A DNA stretch of 64,000 nt from Planctomycetota bacterium (GCA_030616775.1 JAUWWQ010000015.1:1-64000), one strand, 5' to 3'; positions 28,915 to 38,432 are shown, numbered from the stretch's first letter. The notes: generated by a model not told the origin, from the sequence alone. Numbers and translations: made by a program.

Positions 28915-31518
28915 TTAGGCAGACACTTGTTTGGCGGCCCGAGCCCTCCTTTTGCCGGTTTTTGGAGACCGGGCAGCGCCCCTCCTTGACACGTTCGCCG
29001 GCTTCTTTGCGGTCTTGGTACGCTCCTTTTTCACTCGTCTTGCGGTGCGACTTTTCTTGCTCTTACCGTCGAATACCAAGCCGAAGAGTTCGTCGATAGA
29101 TCGGACCGGAATGAACTCGATTTGCCCGCGGACATCATCCGGGACTTCTTCAAGGTCCTGTTGGTTTCGTGCCGGGAGGATGACACGTTTAAGCCCGGCG
29201 CGGTAGGCGGCCAGCACCTTCTCGCGAATGCCGCCGACGGGTAGAACCCGCCCGCTTAGCGTGATCTCCCCGGTCATACCTGTGGCTGGATCGACACCGC
29301 GGCCCGTCAACACCGATGTTACGGCCGTCAGCATCGCCAAACCCGCAGAGGGCCCGTCCTTGGGCGTGGCCCCGGCGGGTACGTGAATGTGAATGTCCAA
29401 CCTGCCGAAGTCCCGGGCTATTACATTCCACTTGCCGGACCGGCTGCGAACGATGGAGCTTGCCGCCACGGCGGATTCGCGCATGACGTCACCGAGTTGC
29501 CCGGTCAGTTTTAGCTGCCCCGTGCCGGGCATGGCGGCGGCCTCGACGAAGAGAATCTCACCCCCCGCCGGGGTGAAGGCGAGCCCGGTGACAACCCCTG
29601 GCACCGGGAGTGTGGCAGCGACTTCGGGCTCATACTTCCTCGGTCCGAGGATGTTCCGCAGGTCTTCAACGGTGATGGCCGGGTCCGGCGATTCACCACG
29701 CACGATGGCAGCCGCACGGGCGCGGCACACGGATCCAATGTTTCTTTCCAGTCCTCTGACACCGGCTTCGCGGGTGTATTCCGAAACGATAACTGACAGG
29801 ACGTCGTCACCAAGGTGAAGTTGATCGGCGGTAAGTCCGTTTTCGTCGAGCTGCCTGGGCAGGAGGTGTCGCTTGGCGATCATGAGCTTTTCGTGGTGGG
29901 TGTAGCCGCTGATCTCGATGACCTCCATGCGGTCTCTAAGGGCCGGCTCGATAGCAGACATGTAATTGGCAGTTGTGATGAAGAAGACCTTCGACAGATC
30001 GAACGGCAGGCCGAGGTAATGGTCAGTAAAGGTGGCGTTCTGCGCCGGATCGAGCACCTCCAGCATTGCGGACATGGGGTCGCCGCGAAAGTCCTGCCCG
30101 ATCTTGTCCACCTCATCGAGCATGAACAGCGGGTTATTGCTGTCGGCGCGTCGAATCTCGCGAATGATACGTCCGGGCATCGACCCGACATATGTGCGGC
30201 GATGGCCGCGGATGGTGGCTTCGTCCCGAATTCCGCCGAGGGAAATACGTATGAAATTGCGCCCCATGGCCCGGGCGATGCTCTGGCCAAGTGAAGTCTT
30301 GCCGACGCCCGGCGGCCCCGTGAAGCAGAGAATGGGCCCCCGCATCTCACTTTTGAGGGTGCGAACGGCCAGGAACTCGAGGATGCGCTTCTTGACCTTC
30401 TCCAGCCCGAAATGGTCCTCGTCGAGAATCTCCTGGGCCCGGTGAATGTCGAGGGAGTCCTCGGTGCTGACCGACCAGGGCAGCTCTACGAGCCACTCGA
30501 CGTAATCCAGCGTCATACTGTACTCGGGCGAGGCCTGGGGGATATGCTCCAACCGCTCGACTTCGCGGTTCGCCTCGGCCTCAACGGCCTCGGGCATCTT
30601 GGCGGTGTTGATGCGTTCCCGCAATTTGTTCAGTGTGACCGATCGAGCGTCCTCCTCCCCGAGTTCCTGGCGGATGGCTTTCAGTTGCTCGCGGAGGTAG
30701 TACTCCCGCTGCGACTTGTCGACCTGCCCGCGCACCTGCTGCTGGATCTTGTTGGAGAGCTCGGCGACTTCGAGCTGGGCGGCGAGGGCAACGTTCACCT
30801 TCCGCAGGCGTTCAGTGACGTCGAAGGTCTCGAGCAACTCCTGCTTGTGCACCAGGCCCAAGGAGAGGTTGGCCGCCAGAAAATCCGCCAACCCACCGGG
30901 TCGTTCGATGCCGTCAAGCACTTGACGAGCTTCGTCGGGGATGTTGGGCGAGAGTTCAATGATCTTCTCAGCCGCCGTACGGATCAAGTGGGCCAGCGCC
31001 TGTTGCTCGGTGGTCACTTCCTTCGGATCGGTGTGGGCGTGGACTGTCCCCTCGAGATAGGCATCTTCCTTGGTGACGGCTTCGACGCCCACACGGCGGA
31101 CTCCGTGAATGATGATGGTTTCCGAGCCGTCGGCCATCTTGAGCATCTTGAGAATGACGCAGGCGGTGCCTACGCGGTATAAGTCGTCAAGGCGAGGGTC
31201 TTCGGTTTCGGCGGATCGCTGAGCGATCACGGCGATCAGCCGCGATCCCGCCAGGGCCATGTCCAGTACGCGTTTCGACTTTTCACGGCTGATTTGCAGC
31301 GGCACCACGGTACCGGGGAAGGTACAAGTGTCCCGAACGGGGAGAATCGGAAGACGCTCGGGGATTTCGATGGCATCGGCGTCATCTGCCTGGCGGGCTC
31401 CGTCGGCCACCGCTACCGGTTCAAGGGAATCATCCGTATCGTCCGGCGCTTCGACGGGACAAGACGCGTCCGACTTGTCGGTTTCATTCTTCTCCGGCTG
31501 GGTGCCATCGTCTGTCAT
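28915..31518 (-). CDS. lon: ATP-dependent Lon protease
   Basis: This 867-aa LonA protease has an acidic N-terminus of 50 residues, the LON substrate-binding domain at about 53-245, and the AAA+ module with Walker A GPPGVGKT at 401-408 and FMLDEVDKIG. The protease domain has Ser724 in PKDGPSAGLAML and Lys767 in GGIREKVLAA. After the normal end (ELFGLVF) there is an extra tail of about 50 residues, almost all Lys, Arg, Ala, Ser and Thr. It degrades misfolded and regulatory proteins in the cytosol. It follows hsp20 by 35 bp on the same strand, consistent with a shared heat-stress transcript. Confidence 0.95.
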   Translation of the reverse strand: MTDDGTQPEKNETDKSDASCPVEAPDDTDDSLEPVAVADGARQADDADAIEIPERLPILPVRDTCTFPGTVVPLQISREKSKRVLDMALAGSRLIAVIAQRSAETEDPRLDDLYRVGTACVILKMLKMADGSETIIIHGVRRVGVEAVTKEDAYLEGTVHAHTDPKEVTTEQQALAHLIRTAAEKIIELSPNIPDEARQVLDGIERPGGLADFLAANLSLGLVHKQELLETFDVTERLRKVNVALAAQLEVAELSNKIQQQVRGQVDKSQREYYLREQLKAIRQELGEEDARSVTLNKLRERINTAKMPEAVEAEANREVERLEHIPQASPEYSMTLDYVEWLVELPWSVSTEDSLDIHRAQEILDEDHFGLEKVKKRILEFLAVRTLKSEMRGPILCFTGPPGVGKTSLGQSIARAMGRNFIRISLGGIRDEATIRGHRRTYVGSMPGRIIREIRRADSNNPLFMLDEVDKIGQDFRGDPMSAMLEVLDPAQNATFTDHYLGLPFDLSKVFFITTANYMSAIEPALRDRMEVIEISGYTHHEKLMIAKRHLLPRQLDENGLTADQLHLGDDVLSVIVSEYTREAGVRGLERNIGSVCRARAAAIVRGESPDPAITVEDLRNILGPRKYEPEVAATLPVPGVVTGLAFTPAGGEILFVEAAAMPGTGQLKLTGQLGDVMRESAVAASSIVRSRSGKWNVIARDFGRLDIHIHVPAGATPKDGPSAGLAMLTAVTSVLTGRGVDPATGMTGEITLSGRVLPVGGIREKVLAAYRAGLKRVILPARNQQDLEEVPDDVRGQIEFIPVRSIDELFGLVFDGKSKKSRTARRVKKERTKTAKKPANVSRRGAARSPKTGKRRARAAKQVSA

Positions 31519-31553
31519 GGGTTATCCGATCCGGTCGACTCGACAAGTAGATC

Positions 31554-32081
31554 TTACGGGGTCGTTGCACGCGGCATCATGACCCAAAGATATCCCTGTC
31601 GGTAAGCGGCGGTGATTTCATCAATGACGACGTCCCGGGTAATAGGGACCTTGCAGTGGAACCGGCCCGAATCGATCTCCATCAAATGGACGCCGACATC
31701 TTCAGGATCACCCGGCGGGGTCGGTTTCTTTCGGAAACCGCTAATATGGAGCACGCCGTCGGCGGCCCGAACGTCGATCTTGTCGCGTGGCATCCCGGCA
31801 AGGTCGACGCAGACCACAAACCGATCCGCGGTCTCATAGACATTGAGACGCGGACGCCAGGAATCCGGGGCATGTGAGCGGAAATAATTCCGGCCCTCCA
31901 TCTCGCTCATCATCGCCCAAAGTTGTTCGGCGAGGCGGTCAAAGCTGCTCCCCCAGGCATGAACGCGGACCGGCAAAACCTTGTTCGCCGGGTCCGATCC
32001 GATTGCAGCGGTTGTCTTAACGGGAGCGTGTGGCGGGGATGTAGCCCAAGATGGGCCGACCGTGTCGGTGGTGACGCGCAT
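31554..32081 (-). CDS. Hsp20 family small heat shock protein
   Basis: This 175-aa protein has a variable N-terminus of about 75 residues and an alpha-crystallin domain: RPRLNVYETADRFVVCVDLAGM, DGVLHISGFR and RFHCKVPI. The C-terminal I-x-I/V anchor is not clear; the end reads YLWVMMPRATTP. It is an ATP-independent holdase. AGGAG (complement of 32090-32094) precedes the start by about 9 bases. A candidate promoter is at 32128-32156. It heads an hsp20-lon unit. Confidence 0.88.
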   Translation of the reverse strand: MRVTTDTVGPSWATSPPHAPVKTTAAIGSDPANKVLPVRVHAWGSSFDRLAEQLWAMMSEMEGRNYFRSHAPDSWRPRLNVYETADRFVVCVDLAGMPRDKIDVRAADGVLHISGFRKKPTPPGDPEDVGVHLMEIDSGRFHCKVPITRDVVIDEITAAYRQGYLWVMMPRATTP

Positions 32082-32127
32082 GGCTGGAACTCCTAAATGT
32101 CAACCCTCACCCGGCAGGGCACAAATG

Positions 32128-32156
32128 ACTCTATAAGGGTTCCGAGGCTCGGTCAA
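32128..32156 (-). promoter_or_regulatory. Candidate promoter for hsp20-lon
   Basis: On the minus strand TTGACC (32156-32151) and TAGAGT (32133-32128) are 17 bp apart, about 47 bp upstream of the hsp20 start. No CIRCE inverted repeat is present. Confidence 0.4.
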
Positions 32157-32242
32157 ACGGCCCGCAGGCGTGCTCCTGAGGCTTCCACAGGGGCCAGGCG
32201 TGGGGTTCTTGTCAACCGCGGAGTGATGCCCTATCCTGCGAA

Positions 32243-33109
32243 ATGATGCCCAGCCGAAACAAAATCACAATCAGCACATTGCGGGCCCGGAAACGCGAGG
32301 GCCAAAAAATCACCATGCTGACGTGTTACGATTATGCAACGGCCAGGCTGATGGAAGAGGCCCAGATCGATTCTGTGCTCGTTGGTGATACATACGCGGA
32401 AGTTTGCCTGGGCCATCCCACGACGCTTCCGGCGACGATGGAGCACATGGTTACGGTGGCGGAAGCGGTGCGTCGCGGGGCTCCGACGGCGTACCTTGTC
32501 GGGGATATGCCGTTTCTAAGCTACCAGGTATGCCCGGAAGAGGCCATTCGCAACGCCGGCCTGTTTATGGCCAAGGCGGGTTGCGATTGCGTGAAACTGG
32601 AGGTCGATCGGCGCCTGGTCAGGACGGTTGAGGCGATGACCACCGCGATGATCCCCGTGATGGCCCATCTGGGTCTCAAACCCCAGTCCATCCAGCGCAT
32701 CGGTGGGTACAAGATTCAGGGGAAGCAGGCATCGGCCGCGCTTCGGATCATCGAGGACGCCAAGATGATGGAGGATGCGGGCGCCGTAGCACTACTTCTA
32801 GAGGCTATACCGAAGGAGGTGGCGGCCAAGATCACCGAGTCTACCGCGCTTCCAGTGATTGGCTGCGTATCCGGTCCCCACTGTGATGGGCAGGTGGTGG
32901 TGCTTCATGATATGCTTGGCTATGGTGGTGGGCATCCCCCGCGGTCGGTGAAGCAATACGCACGGCTGCATGATCAACTTCTCGAGGCGTTTCAGGCCTA
33001 CGCGAAGGACGTGGGGGAGGGAGCGTTTCCTGTGGCTACAGAGAGTGCTACGATGGACCCGGCGGAATTGAAGGAGCTTCGCCGGGCATTGGGTAAACCA
33101 GGTCCGTAG
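32243..33109 (+). CDS. panB: 3-methyl-2-oxobutanoate hydroxymethyltransferase
   Basis: This 288-aa TIM-barrel enzyme makes ketopantoate for pantothenate and CoA. Motifs are LTCYDYATARL, the Mg-binding VGDTYAEVCLGH, LVGDMPFLSYQ, CVKLEVDRR with the catalytic Glu, and MAHLGLKPQS. In most PanB the second motif is VGDSLGMV and the Glu loop is KLEGG, so both loops vary here. The gene is divergent from hsp20. No ribosome site is evident, and ATG 32246 is an equally possible start. Confidence 0.85.
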   Translation: MMPSRNKITISTLRARKREGQKITMLTCYDYATARLMEEAQIDSVLVGDTYAEVCLGHPTTLPATMEHMVTVAEAVRRGAPTAYLVGDMPFLSYQVCPEEAIRNAGLFMAKAGCDCVKLEVDRRLVRTVEAMTTAMIPVMAHLGLKPQSIQRIGGYKIQGKQASAALRIIEDAKMMEDAGAVALLLEAIPKEVAAKITESTALPVIGCVSGPHCDGQVVVLHDMLGYGGGHPPRSVKQYARLHDQLLEAFQAYAKDVGEGAFPVATESATMDPAELKELRRALGKPGP

Positions 33110-33185
33110 AGCGCACGGGTCGGTGACGAGACGTTAGGGACCGTCGTTCGGCTCTTGTCTGTCCGGCGATCCGTAACGCGTCATC

Positions 33186-33213
33186 TTGACATCGGCGCTC
33201 ACTTCGGTAGGGT
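33186..33213 (+). promoter_or_regulatory. Candidate promoter for the DUF151 gene
   Basis: TTGACA at 33186-33191 and TAGGGT at 33208-33213 are separated by 16 bp, 27 bp before the start codon. Confidence 0.45.
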
Positions 33214-33240
33214 GAGTTTGGACCGGCTGGAAAGCTAATC

Positions 33241-33639
33241 ATGCTCGTGAGGATGAATCTGGCACGCATTGTCATCGTCGATTCCGACGAAGAGAAGATG
33301 TCGATGATCGTGCTTAGCGAAGTCGAGGGCGATCGCGCCTTTCCGATCCTCATCGGCATACACGAAGCCTATGCGATTGACCGCCGCACCAAAGGCATCA
33401 TGGTGCAACGACCGATGACGCACGATCTGATCGAGCGGATGATTAGCGAGCTGGATTGCACGCTCGATCAAATCATCATCAGCGAATTGCGTGATTCCAC
33501 GTTTTATGCCAAGCTGGTCCTTCGCAGGGACGGAGAGATGGTAGAGATCGATTCGAGGCCGTCAGACGCCATTGCTGTCGGGGCGGGTACTGATACGCCC
33601 ATATTCGTGGACGAATCGGTCTTGCAGGAGGTCTGCTGA
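33241..33639 (+). CDS. Bifunctional nuclease (DUF151/BFN) domain protein
   Basis: This 132-aa protein consists only of the BFN domain: MIVLSEVEGDRAFPILIGIHEAYAI, the central MTHDLI, TFYAKLVL, and the conserved IDSRPSDAIAVG. Family members have been described as nucleases with RNase and DNase activity in plants; the bacterial role is poorly known. The length fits the single-domain form. A GHMP kinase-like gene follows after 24 bp, so the two are probably cotranscribed. Confidence 0.88.
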   Translation: MLVRMNLARIVIVDSDEEKMSMIVLSEVEGDRAFPILIGIHEAYAIDRRTKGIMVQRPMTHDLIERMISELDCTLDQIIISELRDSTFYAKLVLRRDGEMVEIDSRPSDAIAVGAGTDTPIFVDESVLQEVC

Positions 33640-33663
33640 CCGTCAACGTCGGGGCACGACGGA

Positions 33664-35130
33664 ATGAAGGTGGAACCGAAGAAGACCGATGTACGTTCCT
33701 TTCAGGCCCCAAGGGGCTCTGCGGTACTCGGCGGATTGGACTCGGACTGGACGAGTTCCCCAGCGGTTGTGGAGATACTCGAGCGGTTGCCCGATCAGCC
33801 GACTCGCTTCGTTGCTCAGGCGCCCGGCCGGCTCGACGTGATGGGTGGGCTGACCGATTACACCGGCTCACTTGTTCTGAATACGACGACCGGCGGTCAT
33901 GTCTGTGTTGCCGTTCAGCGGCGCGCGGACAATGATCTTTCCATCGTGCCGTCCCGATCGCCGGGCGGGGAAGATGATACCTCGACCGTAATCGCCTTAT
34001 CGCAACTGCATGAACCCAACGGCTCTTTGATTGATGCTAAGCGCGGCAGACCCCTCGCAGGGGAAAGGAACGCAGATGTGGCGCGATGCATCGTTGGCGG
34101 GCTGGTTGAGATGCTTCGTGCCGCAGGAGTGCCTCGATTCGACGGCGGTCTGTCGGTTGTGGTCGGCTCGACAATGCACGAGCCGGCCGACCCAGGGTGG
34201 GATGCCGCACTCGTGGCAGCGGTCCTGGTGGCGGCGGCCGAGGCATGTGACCTGACACTGGATCCGCTTGACCTGGCAGCCGTCTGCCAGCGCGTCGAGA
34301 ACCAGTGGCTTTGCATCCCAGTCGGCATTGGCGACGCCGTTTGTGTGCTTCTGGGGGAGCCGAACACGCTGGCGGAGGTGAGATGCGAGCCCTGCGCACT
34401 TTCGGGTTCGATTCGATTGCCAGACGATCTTATGTTGATGGGGATTGATTGCGGGGTGACGCTTCCGGAAGCGAATCTCAAGTACGCACGGGTGCGCACG
34501 GCGGCGTTTATGGGTCGGGGCCTGATCGATCGGATCATTCGACATGACGGCTTGAGCCGATTGCAGTGGGAGGGACACCTGGCCCGCGTTTCTGTCACGG
34601 ACTATGTCGAACGGTTCCGTGATCGCATCCCGACCAAATTGAAAGGTAGCGAATATCTCAAACGTTTTGGCGAGACTGGCGATCCGTTGACGCGTATCGA
34701 TCCGGAGTATGTATACAAGATTCGCTCGCGCACCGAACATCACATATATGAGCACACCAGAGCCTGTCAGTTCGTCGAGTGCCTTTCCAGGGCGATTCGC
34801 AGCGGTGAGGACCGTGGGTTAATAGAGGCCGGTGAGCTGATGTATGCATCGCACTGGAGTTACGGCCAGCGGTGCGGGCTGGGCAGCGTCGAGACGGATA
34901 TGCTCGTCAGTCTGGTCCGGGAGCACGGCGTCGATGCCGGCATTTACGGGGCGAAGGTCACAGGACGCGGGTGCGGCGGCAGCATTGCGGTACTGATGCG
35001 GGCAACTGAGAAGGCGGCGGCTGCCGTCGATGATGCCATAAAGCGATATCAGTCGAAGACGGGTCACATCGCCACGTTGCTCCGCGGTTCCCTACCCGGG
35101 GCGCTGGTAAGCGGGGCCCAACGAATGTAG
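33664..35130 (+). CDS. L-arabinokinase/galactokinase-like GHMP protein with degenerate ATP loop
   Basis: This 488-aa protein resembles the kinase half of plant arabinokinase more than bacterial GalK. It has APGRLDVMGGLTDYTGS, GIDCGVTLPEANLKYARVRTAAFMGR, ELMYASHWSYGQRCGLGS and the third motif YGAKVTGRGCGGS. The second GHMP motif, normally PxGxGLSSSAA and needed to hold ATP phosphates, is replaced by EPADPGWDAALVAA. The catalytic-type Asp in VGIGDAV is kept. The frame is intact, so this is divergence rather than decay. It may bind a sugar without normal kinase activity, or use a different nucleotide site. Confidence 0.75.
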   Translation: MKVEPKKTDVRSFQAPRGSAVLGGLDSDWTSSPAVVEILERLPDQPTRFVAQAPGRLDVMGGLTDYTGSLVLNTTTGGHVCVAVQRRADNDLSIVPSRSPGGEDDTSTVIALSQLHEPNGSLIDAKRGRPLAGERNADVARCIVGGLVEMLRAAGVPRFDGGLSVVVGSTMHEPADPGWDAALVAAVLVAAAEACDLTLDPLDLAAVCQRVENQWLCIPVGIGDAVCVLLGEPNTLAEVRCEPCALSGSIRLPDDLMLMGIDCGVTLPEANLKYARVRTAAFMGRGLIDRIIRHDGLSRLQWEGHLARVSVTDYVERFRDRIPTKLKGSEYLKRFGETGDPLTRIDPEYVYKIRSRTEHHIYEHTRACQFVECLSRAIRSGEDRGLIEAGELMYASHWSYGQRCGLGSVETDMLVSLVREHGVDAGIYGAKVTGRGCGGSIAVLMRATEKAAAAVDDAIKRYQSKTGHIATLLRGSLPGALVSGAQRM

Positions 35131-35489
35131 ATGTTGTGGTCGGTTCGCGGTGGGTATTCTCTGATTTCCCGGATACTACTACGAGCATCCGGCGGTTTTG
35201 CGTCGGTCGATCGTGATCCGTGGTTTCTTCATGGCCGGGCATACGACGCCGGCCGGCAACTTCCGCAGGTGAATGGGTTGTGCGACCTGGGCTGCCTCTC
35301 CGACTCATTGACTGGGTTCGCACCGAGGACAGCTCTGGGAGCTCCCGGCGTCAACTTCCGGTTCGTTGCTCCGATGACCAGGAGTCAATAGAATTCGGGC
35401 CAAGATTGGTGTCTCGCCGCTTTGGAGACGGTGATACTCAGGATGAAGCGCACCGCTGTGACGGGCAGGGATCGAAGGAGTGTGTGGAG
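35131..35489. other. Intergenic interval
   Basis: This interval of 359 bases lies between the GHMP gene and the coiled-coil gene. Open frames cross it but carry no motif. No strong terminator or promoter was recognised. Confidence 0.4.
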
Positions 35490-36251
35490 TTGGAAAAACC
35501 AACCTTCTGGTCTCGGGTAGGGCACTGGTTCAAGAGGTCGCCTCGCCCGGTGGGATACGGCTTTGAGGACGCCCCGGCCGGGGCGCTCGAGCCCACCTCG
35601 GACGAGGATGGGGACATCCGAAGCGCTCCCGATGCAGCAAGCGCTACAGAAGCTAGGGGTTCTTTGTCGAGATTCCGATTCTCCCGGTCGGGTCCCAATC
35701 TGGAGCGGCTGGAAGAGGAGTATGCCCGCGTCGTGAATTTGATGGAGTCCATTCAAACGCATCTGGCAATGCAGGCTGAGCGTTCGGACATCATGGCCCG
35801 CTCTCTCGATCGGTTGGCGGAGGGGCTGGCGCAGGTGCCGGATGCTTCTCGGAAACATCTGGAACTCCTCTCCACTATGAGCGAAGCAGTAGCGGCCGGT
35901 GCGGCCAGCGCGAAACGAGTGGAAGAGAGCCTGATACAGCTTCCCCAGCTCGCCGACGCCCAGCGCGAAACGATGGTGTCAATCGGGCGGCAGTTGGACT
36001 TGTCGCGGCAGACGAGCGGACGGGTCGCGGACACGATGGATCAGTCTCGAGAGGCCATCACTAAGCTCAGTGAGGCAACGGAAGCGTCTACCAGGACGCT
36101 TCAAGAGATGCATCAGGAGGCCGGGATGCGCGATGAGCGGGCTGCCTCCCTTCTTCAGGTGCAAACCAGGCGGCTGACGATGTTCGCCTGGTCTGCAATC
36201 GGCTTGGCTGTTGTTGTGGCGGTGGTGGGCCTGATTGCCCTGTTTCGCTAG
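35490..36251 (+). CDS. Tail-anchored coiled-coil membrane protein
   Basis: This is a 253-aa protein from TTG 35490, chosen because AGGAG at 35476-35480 is 9 bases upstream. A GTG at 35484 is too close to it. After about 70 polar residues comes a long helical region (about 80-225) rich in Glu, Gln, Ser and Ala, resembling the signalling coiled coil of chemoreceptors. One transmembrane helix follows at the C-terminus (MFAWSAIGLAVVVAVVGLIALF). No receptor hairpin motif was found. The next gene is a PilT-like ATPase 49 bp away, so a role with pilus dynamics is possible. Confidence 0.6.
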   Translation: MEKPTFWSRVGHWFKRSPRPVGYGFEDAPAGALEPTSDEDGDIRSAPDAASATEARGSLSRFRFSRSGPNLERLEEEYARVVNLMESIQTHLAMQAERSDIMARSLDRLAEGLAQVPDASRKHLELLSTMSEAVAAGAASAKRVEESLIQLPQLADAQRETMVSIGRQLDLSRQTSGRVADTMDQSREAITKLSEATEASTRTLQEMHQEAGMRDERAASLLQVQTRRLTMFAWSAIGLAVVVAVVGLIALFR

Positions 36252-36300
36252 CATTGCCCCACCTCCGGGTGCCTGGCCACCACCCTCTGGAGCCAGTGAA

Positions 36301-37401
36301 GTGACGGATCCGTTACCACCCCCCAAAGAGGCGATCGAGAGATTACTTGGCAGCATGGGGCCGTTCGAGGCGTCCGATCTGCACCTGAAAGTCGGTTGTC
36401 CGCCGTATTTTCGCATTCAGGGGGCGCTTCGTGCTGCCAAGATGCCGCCGCTGCCTGATGCACAATTTGTCGAGGCGATGCTGCACGGTCTTATCCCTGA
36501 GGGGCGCCTGAACGATTATGAGGCGGTGGGCGCGCTGGACTTCGCAATACGGGGAGAGGCGGGGGAACGGTACCGTGTCAACGTGTTCCGCTCCGCGGGG
36601 GACATGCAAGCCTCGATCCGTCGGGTGCTGAGCGATATCCCATCATTTGAGACCCTCAACCTCCCGGACGTTTATCGCCAGACAGTTGGCAAGCACATCG
36701 ATGGGTTGATCCTGGTCAGCGGCGTCACCGGGTGTGGCAAGAGTACGACCCTGGCGGCGATGCTGGAGTATGTCAATCAATTTCGCAGCATGCACATCAT
36801 CACAATCGAAGACCCGATCGAATATGTGTTTACGCCCAAGAAATCGATCATCTCGCAGCGCGAGATCGGTATCGACGTCCCCAACTATCATGAAGCGCTC
36901 CGCTTTCTGGTCCGCCAGGACCCCAACTGCATCATGATCAGCGAGATGCGGGATCGGGAAACGATGCTCGCCGGAATACAGGCGGCGGAGACCGGACACC
37001 TGGTGTTCGGCTCGCTTCACATAGGGGACGTCCAACAGACATTCAGCCGCATACTGGAGTTTTTCCCGCGATCTGAGCATTCCTTTATCCGCTCTTCGCT
37101 GGCCATCAGCCTGCGGGCGATTATGTGCCAGAAGCTTTTGCCGGGCATCGATGAGGGCAGCCGCTACCCCGCTACGGAAGTACTTCTGAAAAACCCGGCT
37201 GTCAAGGACAAGATCCTCAACGAGAAGGACGGAGAACTCCCGGGAATCATCTCGCAGTGCCGAGAGGAAGGCATGAGGTCGTTTACACAATCCCTGTGCG
37301 AGCTGATCGAGACCGAAATTGTGCATTACGACACGGGCATCGAGTACGCACCGAACCGCGACGCGCTGGCCTCGGCGGTGAAGGGAATCACAGCTCGTTG
37401 A
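36301..37401 (+). CDS. PilT-like type IV pilus retraction ATPase
   Basis: This protein has 366 aa from GTG 36301. The layout is that of PilT/PilU: an N-terminal DLHLKVGCPPYFRI, Walker A GVTGCGKST, the Asp box IITIEDPIEYV, Walker B CIMISEMRD, and the His box ETGHLVFGSLH. It has no zinc tetra-Cys motif, separating it from PilB. Hexamers of this family depolymerise pilin fibres. It lies 20 kb before the pil operon. The start is uncertain, since an in-frame extension overlaps the previous gene. Confidence 0.85.
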   Translation: MTDPLPPPKEAIERLLGSMGPFEASDLHLKVGCPPYFRIQGALRAAKMPPLPDAQFVEAMLHGLIPEGRLNDYEAVGALDFAIRGEAGERYRVNVFRSAGDMQASIRRVLSDIPSFETLNLPDVYRQTVGKHIDGLILVSGVTGCGKSTTLAAMLEYVNQFRSMHIITIEDPIEYVFTPKKSIISQREIGIDVPNYHEALRFLVRQDPNCIMISEMRDRETMLAGIQAAETGHLVFGSLHIGDVQQTFSRILEFFPRSEHSFIRSSLAISLRAIMCQKLLPGIDEGSRYPATEVLLKNPAVKDKILNEKDGELPGIISQCREEGMRSFTQSLCELIETEIVHYDTGIEYAPNRDALASAVKGITAR

Positions 37402-37407
37402 AGTAAT

Positions 37408-37536
37408 CGTCAGTTGTCAGCCATCAGCTATCAGCCGTCAATTGTCAGGGTTTTACGCTTGAATACCTTCAGTATTCGGAGTCAGATGCATGCATGTGGC
37501 CGACCACCAATAGCTGAAGGCTGATGACTGATGACT
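37408..37536. repeat. Degenerate TCAGCTATCAGC-type inverted repeats between convergent genes
   Basis: The 37408-37450 segment is built of short variants of GTCAGCCATCAGCTATCAGC. Near 37515-37535 the inverse, GGCTGATGACTGATGA, appears. The pair can fold as a long imperfect hairpin between the stops of the PilT-like and nnrD genes. Confidence 0.45.
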
Positions 37537-37544
37537 TCCCAGTG

Positions 37545-38432
37545 CTATTCGCCAACCGATGTTTCGTGCTCGCAGAAAGCCTCGGGGAGGTACTCTACCA
37601 GGTCCGTTGCGGTCATTGAGCAGCGGCCCAGCTCTTCTGCGGCGAAGTCACCCGCCAGGCCGTGGAGATAGACGCCGAGAATCGCCGCCTCAAACGGTTC
37701 CAAGCCCTGGCCGATCAGTGCGGCCAGTATGCCGGTCAGCACGTCACCGGTCCCCCCGGTGGCCATGCCCGCGTTTCCCGTCTCGTTCAGGTAGAGGCGC
37801 TTGCCGTTAGTGACGATCGTACTCCGCCCCTTGAGGATCGCGGTACACCCATAGGCTTCGGCAAGCGCGCAGGCGGCCTCACGACGCGACGCGGCTGAAT
37901 TATCAATGGGGCGATTCACACCGCGGGCAGCCAGGAGCCGGCTTATCTCCCCGGGATGGGGCGTCATGACAATGCGTTGGGAATCCGGGATCGTGAACCT
38001 TTCGGCGGCGGCGATCTGGTTCAGCCCATCGGCGTCGACGACCACTGGACCCGGGTAGCGGGTGAGGAAGTCGGCAACGACGGTGGAGGTTAGAGAATCG
38101 CCGAGTCCCGGCCCCAAGGCGACAACGTTGGCACGAAAGTCGTCCACGGCTTTAAGCACGGTCTCGGCATCTTCCGGCAAAGTCCGGGTCGTTGCACACG
38201 GCGCCAGCACAGCCACCGACGTGCGGATCGCTTCGGGAACCAGCAGTTGAACAAGTCCCGTACCGCTGCGAAATGCGGCGTTAGCTGCCAGCGCCGGAGC
38301 ACCCACCATGACAACGTCATTGGCGCAGCCGCCGATGATGACCAGGCGGCCCACGTCGCCTTTGTGGGCGTCGTTCCTGCGTTCGGGGATGGGGACGATC
38401 TCGCGCGTGATAACCACATCGGACGACATCAT
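37545..38432 (-). CDS. nnrD: ADP-dependent (S)-NAD(P)H-hydrate dehydratase (YjeF C-terminal type)
   Basis: This 295-aa ribokinase-fold enzyme repairs hydrated NAD(P)H. Motifs are GDVGRLVIIGG, VVVDADGLNQIA, MTPHPGEISRLL and NAGMATGGTGDVLTGI. The epimerase half (NnrE) is absent, so this is the dehydratase alone. The start ATG at 38432 overlaps the larB stop (ATGATG over TGA); the longer open frame into larB is not used. An operon with larB is implied. Confidence 0.9.
   Translation of the reverse strand: MMSSDVVITREIVPIPERRNDAHKGDVGRLVIIGGCANDVVMVGAPALAANAAFRSGTGLVQLLVPEAIRTSVAVLAPCATTRTLPEDAETVLKAVDDFRANVVALGPGLGDSLTSTVVADFLTRYPGPVVVDADGLNQIAAAERFTIPDSQRIVMTPHPGEISRLLAARGVNRPIDNSAASRREAACALAEAYGCTAILKGRSTIVTNGKRLYLNETGNAGMATGGTGDVLTGILAALIGQGLEPFEAAILGVYLHGLAGDFAAEELGRCSMTATDLVEYLPEAFCEHETSVGE

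Noticed and set aside
35220-35489. N-terminal extension of the coiled-coil protein
   Set aside because: AGGAG 9 bases before TTG 35490 marks the start. The upstream part is Arg-rich, as expected of random high-GC frames.
37408-37536. Possible CRISPR-like array
   Set aside because: The short units are degenerate, have no regular spacers, and form an inverted pair between convergent genes.
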